A DNA stretch of 26,297 nucleotides from the NCBI GenBank assembly GCA_910585395.1, contig CAJUCK010000026.1, forward strand, positions 1,040 through 27,336, written 5' to 3'. The stretch comes from an uncultured Lachnospiraceae bacterium (lineage in GTDB: Bacteria > Bacillota > Clostridia > Lachnospirales > Lachnospiraceae). The first letter of the stretch is position 1; the number at the start of each line of letters is the position of its first letter. Positions 8,801-14,613 of this stretch are shown piece by piece. The notes below the pieces were generated by a model. That model was given only the letters and a program-made list of their open reading frames with translations. It made no database searches and was not told where the DNA came from. The translations under genes and the position numbers were made by a program.

Positions 8801-10729
8801 GGTGGAATTCCATATGCTGCGTTTATGATAGATGGACAGGATGATTCTGTCACATATGAAGGGAACTGGACGATAGACAATCCAGGCGGAGGAAGCGCTG
8901 ACAATTGGTATCGTACGATGTCTGTTACAAACAGTGCGGGTGCATCCGTGTGCTTTCCAATTGATGGCGCAGGGTTTTCTATCGTGGGCGCTAATGACGG
9001 TTCAGCAAAATTGGACGTTTATGTAGATGATGTGCTGACAGTAAAAGGCGCCGGCACGGTGGCTTCTCCTGTTCGAGGTGAAACTTATGTATTATCAGAT
9101 TTGAAAAAAGGCAGTCATACCATTCGTGTGGTTGTCAAATCAGGGAAACTGCAGATTGATGCACTGCACACGTTAGGAGAACGCCTAAATACAAGTGAAA
9201 ATACGTTTATCACGGTTAAAACAGAACTTCCTTCTATACCAATTGTGTTTACAGGGAGCAGTATCAGCGGCCTGCCTGCTCAGGTAGATGTGCAGCTATT
9301 TAATGGAACTGTAGTTAAGAAAAATGTTGTTTGGAATATCCTGGCATCACAGTTTGAAGGAAAAGAGTTTCAGAGAGCGTCCATTACAGGGACAGTGCTG
9401 GGAGGCGTCAATGCTATAGGGCGTCCTTTGACAGTTTCTGTGCCAGTAGAACTGGTAATTCCTTCTGGAACAGTTTATTTCATTGACAGTGTGGAGGGCG
9501 ATGCCTCTAAAATATCCACAGAGCCTTACGATAAAATAAAATCTGTACTGGGAGGGCAGCTTTTGAATCAGGCAGCAGATCAGTTAAAGACAGATGATAA
9601 TACCTGGGGGCTGGCAGATAGTGACGCACAGACAAAAGGATATGATAATACTACTGATATGACCGCAACCGGAATTTACGGCAAAGATAATGAAGCAGGT
9701 GAAACACTTTCTTATGAATTTTTGCTGCCCGCCGGAACCTATAAATTGATTTCGGGGCATCGGGAGTGGTGGAATATGAATCGTCCTATGACAGCAAAAA
9801 TTATCTTTGATGGGAAAGAACAGGATGCTGGGACAATTAATTTAAGTGGCGGCAGCGGAGATATTTTCCATACAGCAGAATTTACCCTGGACAGTCAGCA
9901 GATGGTGACGTATACGCTGACAGCTAAGGAAAAGCAGGCACCTGTAATCAGCTGGCTTGGCATTATGAAACGTGAACAAAAAGCGGAGCATATGCATAGT
10001 TATACAATCGCAGAAGATAACGGAAATGGCACTCATACTCTGATTTGTAAGGACGGAGACAGCAGCAAGACAGAGGCGCACAGCTGGCAGTCAGGCGTCT
10101 GTACGAAGTGTGGGGCAGGGAATTCTAAGCCATCGGAAAAACCAGAAGTCCCGAATCATCCAGTGTCATTGCAGAAACCAGTGATTTCCAAATTGGAGAA
10201 TGCTGCTAAGGGAGTTAAAATCAGCTGGAAGAAAGTCTCTGGCGCATCTGGTTATTATGTGGAACGAAAGACAGGAAACAGCAAGTGGCAGAAAGTAAAA
10301 ACTGTCAGCAAAGTTTCCACTGTATCCTGGACAGATGCCAAGGCGTCAAAAAATGGACAGAAATACCAGTACAGAATTTCTGCCTACAGCGGGACAGCTA
10401 AAAGTACGGTGTCCTCAGTGAAGACTATTTACCGGCTTGCTGCAAAGAACTTTATCAGCGTAAAAAATGTAAAAGGGAAGAAAATACAGTTAAAATGGTC
10501 TAAAAATACCAAAGCAGCAGGATACGAGATCCAGTATGCATTTAGCAGGAAATTCAGCGGGGCAAAAAAGATAGATGTTTCCGGCGGAACAAAATCATCA
10601 AAGATTATTTCATCTGGACTGAAAAAAGGCAGAAAATATTATGTCCGTATTCGGAATTATAAAAAAACAGGAAAGACAAAATACTATTCTAGCTGGAGTA
10701 AAGTGAAAAATATTAAAGTTTCAAAGTAA
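5897..10729 (+). CDS. Secreted multidomain GH59-like glycosidase (galactocerebrosidase-like) with lectin-like and Fn3 modules
   Basis: Probable extracellular beta-galactosidase of family GH59, 1610 residues. Signal peptide: KKKR then a hydrophobic run, likely cleaved after ALA (28-30). Domains in order: ConA/LamG-like (about 80-245); GH59-like TIM barrel and associated beta region (about 275-745); second lectin-like domain resembling the C-terminal domain of animal GALC (about 780-968); jelly-roll-like domain (about 970-1095); Big_4-like (about 1100-1190); another carbohydrate-binding-like domain (about 1195-1357); Cys-pair module (1366-1408, CTKCG at 1402-1406); two Fn3-like domains (about 1428-1512 and 1515-1608). 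The GALC similarity is strongest at IIASD (471-475), VDIIG (496-500) and DPWSGY (599-604). Candidate catalytic residues: Glu432 (KNE) and Glu526 (VWYSEG). No LPxTG sorting signal. The ATG follows AGGAGG by 7 nt. Recognised from memory of GALC; substrate not proven. Confidence 0.78.
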   Translation: MALKKKRLFSLALAVILGLSAPVAGNTALAAEVLPAAVSKPVLPDSFSVPLEDNNGIVLTDLAHKVQLSGFGTAIEVGTQWNNENKGHAVIENAGDLFQKTAFTVLLDVKQQFDVPDRDADKVDQRVALTIGDETNNIHLLTYSGKLGYGGNTSGISTNMQELSGINKDGWNAVAMTYEEKNGGNGHIVVYINGVKAADVADIGFKLSTMDNVTAMLARTYGTNYLQQGCYDNIAAGDTVLDEAALIAETAYRRQEKEAVPDYAIVVKGSDVDTAAANINGLTYKGFGMLNGNSTSNLLLDYKSKSPEKYNEMMQYLFGGKYPLFTHIKMEMGNDGNNSTGAEACTMRYENEEADASRSPGFVMAADAKKINPNVKISILRWEMPKWAADKWGENTDSQGYEAVYKWYKETIFDAYEKYHYMVDFINPDKNETSNPDTAFIKWFSNRIKNETQFPSYIDAEAQAKYKNIRIIASDENKGLEIVPAMREDADLYNAVDIIGFHYRTNATDDYVKMADEDDKEVWYSEGCATFGYSELQENKTAEYGANTIGGYQSPLALMDSFITAFDSSRRTHYMFQPAIGSFYEGIQYGHKELLSARDPWSGYIHYDPALYMLEHFAKFAKTGWEDSSPNTNDIWRVIRPATQGAFEGSDNEHATAGINGNAGYMTLASPDKKDFSVVMVNNTKNQKTFFISTEDMNMPESSNLNFWLTETDKYMQNMGTAEKKADGFKITMPAYSVGTVTTLRTEPERAPADGIHNEDRTVLDTDATGGTNGAVNDNVLYADNFEYAEEAEGYLKERGNEPRYMLDAHGAWIVENGRLKQELGNSVNQWNPGEPSTIVGDFRWMDYMVSVDVEIPNAADDVFTRLTARSQSGMNWDNSGYTLSVNGAGNWELHRIGVKVSNGFVPRSPDGTYKLSLMCLGDTVSVLVNDQVVENYKDSVPILSGRVKLSSTWNQVYFDNLMVETIDGGIPYAAFMIDGQDDSVTYEGNWTIDNPGGGSADNWYRTMSVTNSAGASVCFPIDGAGFSIVGANDGSAKLDVYVDDVLTVKGAGTVASPVRGETYVLSDLKKGSHTIRVVVKSGKLQIDALHTLGERLNTSENTFITVKTELPSIPIVFTGSSISGLPAQVDVQLFNGTVVKKNVVWNILASQFEGKEFQRASITGTVLGGVNAIGRPLTVSVPVELVIPSGTVYFIDSVEGDASKISTEPYDKIKSVLGGQLLNQAADQLKTDDNTWGLADSDAQTKGYDNTTDMTATGIYGKDNEAGETLSYEFLLPAGTYKLISGHREWWNMNRPMTAKIIFDGKEQDAGTINLSGGSGDIFHTAEFTLDSQQMVTYTLTAKEKQAPVISWLGIMKREQKAEHMHSYTIAEDNGNGTHTLICKDGDSSKTEAHSWQSGVCTKCGAGNSKPSEKPEVPNHPVSLQKPVISKLENAAKGVKISWKKVSGASGYYVERKTGNSKWQKVKTVSKVSTVSWTDAKASKNGQKYQYRISAYSGTAKSTVSSVKTIYRLAAKNFISVKNVKGKKIQLKWSKNTKAAGYEIQYAFSRKFSGAKKIDVSGGTKSSKIISSGLKKGRKYYVRIRNYKKTGKTKYYSSWSKVKNIKVSK

Positions 10730-10794
10730 TATGTCTGTACTGGAAATTTTTTCTGGCTTTATAGCTGTTATTGTGCTAAAATTAGATATAGGAG

Positions 10795-10821
10795 TGCAGG
10801 AATGTCCATGACATTCCTGCA
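10795..10821 (+). promoter_or_regulatory. Perfect inverted repeat in the metY leader (possible operator or RNA hairpin)
   Basis: TGCAGGAATGT (10795-10805) pairs perfectly with ACATTCCTGCA (10811-10821) across a 5-nt loop. No T run follows, so it is not a typical terminator. A possible -10 box TAAAAT lies just upstream (10777-10782) without a convincing -35. If used, transcription would start only a few bases before the repeat. A TATAAT also starts at 10822, but it lies too near the ribosome binding site to be convincing. The repeat could be an operator at the transcription start or a 5' stem-loop. Confidence 0.5.
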
Positions 10822-10846
10822 TATAATACAATCAGGAGGAAACAAG

Positions 10847-12127
10847 ATGAGCGGCTATCAAATTGAGACAAAATGTATTCAGTCTGGCTGGCACCCCAAA
10901 CGTGGAGAACCCAGAGTACTTCCTATTTATCAGAGTACCACATTTAAATATGACACCAGTGATCAAATGGGAAGGCTGTTTGATTTAGAAGACAGTGGAT
11001 ATTTTTATACCAGACTGCAGAATCCCACCAATGATGCGGTGGCAGAGAAAATCTGCGAGCTGGAAGGCGGTGTGGCGGCAATGCTCACTTCTTCTGGGCA
11101 AGCCGCCAATTATTATGCTGTCTTTAATATTTGTGAAGCAGGAGACCATATGATATGTTCTTCAGCTGTCTATGGGGGGACATTTAATCTTTTCAGCGCC
11201 ACTGTAAAAAAGCAAGGCATTGAATGTACGTTTATTGATCCAGACGCCTCAGCAGAAGAGATTGCAGCCGAGTTCCGTCCCAATACCAAAGTGCTGTTTG
11301 CGGAGACGATTGCAAATCCTGCGCTTGTGGTTCTGGATATTGAGAAATTTGCAAAAGCGGCACATGAACATGGGGTACCCTTGATTGTGGATAATACATT
11401 TCCGACCCCTATTAACTGCCGTCCTTTTGAGTGGGGAGCAGATATTGTCACCCATTCTACCACGAAGTATATGGATGGGCATGCTATGTGTGTAGGTGGA
11501 TGTATTGTGGACAGCGGCAATTTTGACTGGGAGAAATATTCAGAGAAGTACCCAGGGCTGACACAGCCAGACCCTACGTATCATGGAATAGTTTATACAC
11601 AGAAATTCGGTAAGGGCGCTTATATCACAAAGGCGACAGCGCAGATTATGAGAGATCTTGGTTCCATACAGTCTCCGCAGAACGCATTTCTGCTGAATGT
11701 AGGGCTTGAGACGCTCCATCTTCGTGTTGCGCGCCACTGTGAAAATGCAGGGAAGGTGGCAGAATTTTTACATGCACATGATAAGGTTGCATGGGTCAAT
11801 TATGCAGGGCTTGAGGATAATAAATATTATGCACTTGCTAAAAAATATATGCCAGAGGGTACCTGCGGTGTAATCTCCTTTGGGCTGAAAGGAGGCAGGG
11901 AGGTATCTGTTGGATTTATGGATAAATTAAAACTGATTGCAATTGTCACTCATGTGGCAGATGCAAGGACCTGCGTACTTCATCCGGCAAGCCATACACA
12001 TAGGCAGATGACGGACGAGCAGTTGAAAGAAGCAGGCGTGGCACCTGATTTAATTCGTCTGTCTGTGGGAATTGAGAATGCAGATGACATCATTGCCGAT
12101 CTGGCCCAGGCATTGGAAACCATATAA
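10847..12127 (+). CDS. metY: O-acetylhomoserine sulfhydrylase (aminocarboxypropyltransferase)
   Basis: PLP-dependent enzyme of the Cys/Met metabolism family, making homocysteine from O-acetyl-L-homoserine and sulfide in the cytosol. The start chosen is the ATG at 10847, 7 nt after AGGAGG; the upstream in-frame ATG at 10802 lies inside a hairpin and lacks a ribosome binding site. The product is 426 residues, typical for MetY-type sulfhydrylases and longer than MetB/MetC-type lyases. The PLP lysine is Lys207 in THSTTKYMDGH. Other family signs are YTRLQNPT (54-61), the SSGQAAN phosphate-binding stretch (82-88), VDNTFPTP (181-188) and LHPASHTHRQ near the C-terminus. A homocysteine-forming sulfhydrylase is the best call, but methionine gamma-lyase or a cystathionine enzyme cannot be fully excluded by reading alone. 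I see no SAM riboswitch or T-box in the leader. Confidence 0.88.
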   Translation: MSGYQIETKCIQSGWHPKRGEPRVLPIYQSTTFKYDTSDQMGRLFDLEDSGYFYTRLQNPTNDAVAEKICELEGGVAAMLTSSGQAANYYAVFNICEAGDHMICSSAVYGGTFNLFSATVKKQGIECTFIDPDASAEEIAAEFRPNTKVLFAETIANPALVVLDIEKFAKAAHEHGVPLIVDNTFPTPINCRPFEWGADIVTHSTTKYMDGHAMCVGGCIVDSGNFDWEKYSEKYPGLTQPDPTYHGIVYTQKFGKGAYITKATAQIMRDLGSIQSPQNAFLLNVGLETLHLRVARHCENAGKVAEFLHAHDKVAWVNYAGLEDNKYYALAKKYMPEGTCGVISFGLKGGREVSVGFMDKLKLIAIVTHVADARTCVLHPASHTHRQMTDEQLKEAGVAPDLIRLSVGIENADDIIADLAQALETI

Positions 12128-12151
12128 AATTTACGATGGAGGATGTAAAGT

Positions 12152-13601
12152 ATGAGAAAAATTCTGTTTGCAGCATCTGAATGTGTACCGTTTATCAAAA
12201 CAGGAGGACTGGCTGACGTATGCGGGGCATTGCCCAAAGAATTCGATAAAGGAGACTGGGATATCCGGGTAGTGCTTCCTAATTACAGCTGTATTCCAGA
12301 ACACTGGAGGAACCAGTTTGAGTATGTAACTCATTTTTATATGAGCTGCGGTAACTATATTCAGAATAAGTATGTAGGGATTCTGCAGTATAAAATGGAC
12401 GGGATTACGTATTATTTTATTGATAATCAGGAATATTTCGACTGTTTTCTGCCCTATGGGGATATCCGGTTTGATATTGAGAAATTTATATTCTTTGATA
12501 AAGCAGTGCTCTCGATGCTGCCGTTAATTAATTTCCAGCCTCAGATTATCCATTGCCATGACTGGGAGACTGGTTTTATTCCAGTTTATCTGAATACGGA
12601 GTTCCAGGGAGATATGTTCTTCTGGGGCATGAAATCGATCATGACGATCCACAATCTGAAATTTCAGGGAATCTGGGATGTAAAAACTATGAAGGGACTG
12701 ACAGGGCTGCCGGCAAGTTTGTTTGTTCCAGATAAGCTTGAATTTAAAAAAGACGCCAATATGTTAAAGGGCGGTTTGGTTTATGCAGATTACATTACCA
12801 CGGTAAGTGACACTTATGCCCAGGAGATTCAGACAGATTATTATGGAGAAGGGCTGAACGGCCTGTTGGCTGCAAGGCATATGGATATGCAGGGAATAGT
12901 TAATGGTATTGACTATGACGTATATAATCCGGCGTCGGATCAGAAACTGTACGTGAATTATGACGCTTCAAGTTACCGCAAAAAGAAACCTATGAATAAA
13001 GAGAAACTGCAGCAGGAACTGGGGCTGGCAGTAGATAAAAAGCGTTATATGATTGGATTGATTTCACGTCTTACAGACCAGAAAGGGCTGGATCTTATCA
13101 ACTATGTAATTGAGCGTATCATTGACGATTATACGCAGCTGGTAGTGAACCGGAGATCCGCAGTATGAAAATATGTTCCGTCATTTTGCTTGGAAATATC
13201 CAGATAAGATTTCTGCAAATATTTGTTATTCTGATGATTTGGCGCATAAACTTTATGGAGCGGCAGATGCATTTCTGATGCCTTCGCGTTTTGAACCCTG
13301 CGGACTGACACAAATGATTTCTTTCCGTTACGGTACGATTCCGATTGTCCGTGAAACAGGCGGGTTAAAAGATACCGTACAGCCATACAATGAATATGAT
13401 AATGTGGGAGATGGATTTTCGTTCAGCAACTATAATGGAGAGGAAATGCTGAATATTATCAATTATTCCAAACATATTTTCTTCGATAAGAAACGTCAGT
13501 GGAATCAGATGGTTGACCGCGCTATGGCGAACGATTATTCTTGGAATGCTTCCAAGTTCAAGTATGAGGGGCTTTACAAGTATTTGATGGGAGAATGTTA
13601 G
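12152..13601 (+). pseudogene. glgA: Glycogen synthase (GT5), interrupted by an apparent 5-nt deletion
   Basis: ADP-glucose-dependent glycogen synthase (GT5). The first frame runs from the ATG at 12152 (after GGAGG) to a TGA at 13166-13168. It holds the N-terminal Rossmann domain with KTGGLADV (16-23), the HCHDWETG region and the start of the C-terminal domain (LISRLTDQKGL). The second frame resumes with T-G-D-P-Q-Y-E-N from 13149 and carries PSRFEPCGLTQM, the RETGGLKDTV loop and the natural end at 13601. In intact homologues the junction reads V-V-L-G-T-G-D; here V-V (13142-13147) is followed by a single A and then T-G-D codons, so five bases (Leu codon plus GG) appear missing. Restoring them gives about 484 residues, normal for GlgA. 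Both parts are otherwise uneroded, so the change is recent or an assembly error. No other glg genes are nearby. Confidence 0.88.
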
Positions 13602-13683
13602 AAGAACATCTGATAATAAAAGTTTACAGTATTTTACGAAGTCTAAAAAACAAAAAACATACTAATTAATACATTTTCAGAAG

Positions 13684-13724
13684 GTGCAGAGTCTATGCGG
13701 AATTGTCAAGGCTTTGCACTTTTT
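13684..13724 (+). terminator. Terminator-like hairpin after glgA
   Basis: GTGCAGAGTC (13684-13693) pairs with GGCTTTGCAC (13710-13719), a 10-bp stem with two G-T wobbles. The 16-nt loop is fairly long, and five T follow (13720-13724). It lies 82 nt after the second glgA stop. Nothing else in the 212-bp interval 13602-13813 looks like a gene. Confidence 0.6.
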
Positions 13725-13733
13725 GCGTATAAA
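13703..13733 (+). promoter_or_regulatory. Weak candidate promoter for tepA
   Basis: TTGTCA (13703-13708) and TATAAA (13728-13733) are 19 nt apart, longer than ideal, and the -35 lies in the loop of the terminator-like hairpin. I see no better candidate before tepA at 13814, although the hairpin implies that one is needed. Confidence 0.3.
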
Positions 13734-13813
13734 AATCTTAGAATAAAATCTGTTTAAAAATCCGATACTAAACAAGATTAAGAATATCAGCAAGAGACAG
13801 AAAGGGAATTAGT

Positions 13814-14518
13814 ATGGAAAAAGATGTGAAACAGCAGGAAAAAGAGAAAAATGAAAACGAAGAAATAAAAGACATGGGACAATTAACTTTGGAGCAGGGA
13901 AAAGGAAATCATAAGATTCACCTGATGTCCATAATCGGAGAAATTGAAGGGCATGAAACGCTGTCTCCCAATGCAAAGACTACAAAGTATGAACATGTTC
14001 TTCCAAAACTTGCTTCCATCGAGGATGATGAGAGTGTGGATGGCGTGATGCTTCTGCTCAATACAGTGGGAGGAGATGTGGAATCTGGTCTTGCCATTGC
14101 AGAGATGATTTCCTCTCTGAGTAAACCTACTGTATCATTGGTGCTTGGAGGAAGCCATTCGATTGGGGTTCCTCTTGCCGTGTCTACAGATTATTCTTAT
14201 ATTGTTCCCACCGGGACTATGGTGATTCATCCAGTGCGGCTGAATGGTCTTGTGATTGGGGCGCCACAGACTTATGATTATTTTCAGCAGATGCAGGACA
14301 GAATCACTGGGTTTGTTGCAGAACACTGTTTTGCGTCTCAGGATCGATTAGAACAGATGATGATGAACACCAGCATGCTTACAAAAGATCTGGGAACGAT
14401 TTTGGTTGGCGGACAGGCAGTGGAAGAAGGAATTATCAACGAAGTGGGAGGTATTGACGAAGCTATGAAGAAACTGCACCAGATGATTGAGGAAAATAAG
14501 CAAAATAACGAAATCTGA
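13814..14518 (+). CDS. tepA: ClpP-fold serine protease of the TepA (YmfB) family
   Basis: Cytosolic ClpP/crotonase-fold protein of 234 residues, similar in size to Bacillus TepA/YmfB, once described as a translocation-enhancing peptidase. The likely catalytic triad is Ser116 in GGSHSIGVP (112-120), His139 in VIHPVR, and Asp192 in LTKDLGT, at positions matching ClpP's Ser, His and Asp. The oxyanion-side GG of NTVGGDVESG (83-92) is also present. The first 30 residues are very hydrophilic and rich in Lys and Glu. A GGGAA-type ribosome binding site precedes the ATG at 13814; the Met at 13874 is a possible alternative start. The gene is followed by a SpoIIIE/FtsK translocase, the same neighbour as in many Firmicutes. 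Confidence 0.88.
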   Translation: MEKDVKQQEKEKNENEEIKDMGQLTLEQGKGNHKIHLMSIIGEIEGHETLSPNAKTTKYEHVLPKLASIEDDESVDGVMLLLNTVGGDVESGLAIAEMISSLSKPTVSLVLGGSHSIGVPLAVSTDYSYIVPTGTMVIHPVRLNGLVIGAPQTYDYFQQMQDRITGFVAEHCFASQDRLEQMMMNTSMLTKDLGTILVGGQAVEEGIINEVGGIDEAMKKLHQMIEENKQNNEI

Positions 14519-14537
14519 AAACCAAAGGAAAGTTGTA

Positions 14538-14566
14538 ATGACATTTCCTATTAATTGTGATAAACT
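14538..14566 (+). promoter_or_regulatory. Candidate promoter for the SpoIIIE/FtsK gene
   Basis: ATGACA (14538-14543) and TAAACT (14561-14566) with a 17-nt spacer, in the 95-bp gap after tepA and 47 nt before the ATG at 14614. Both hexamers are imperfect. No terminator separates tepA from the translocase, so read-through is also likely. Confidence 0.5.
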
Positions 14567-14613
14567 AAAGCTAGTATGCATTAAAAAGGGCAGAGAGTTT
14601 AGGAGGAAATGGT

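Noticed and set aside
10600..10729. LPxTG or other sortase anchor on the GH59-like protein
   Set aside because: The C-terminus ends in an Fn3-like domain with basic residues; there is no LPxTG and no hydrophobic tail.
10822..10827. TATAAT as a -10 box for metY
   Set aside because: No matching -35 is found, and transcription would begin at the ribosome binding site itself.
10802..10846. N-terminal extension of MetY from the ATG at 10802
   Set aside because: It lies in the perfect hairpin, has no ribosome binding site, and the ATG at 10847 has AGGAGG at the right distance.
10730..10846. SAM riboswitch or T-box in front of metY
   Set aside because: The 117-bp gap is too short and shows only one simple hairpin, without the conserved cores of those elements.
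12152..13601. Two separate adjacent genes (a 338-residue and a 142-residue protein)
   Set aside because: Together they make one glycogen synthase; the second has no ribosome binding site, and the break falls inside a conserved motif.
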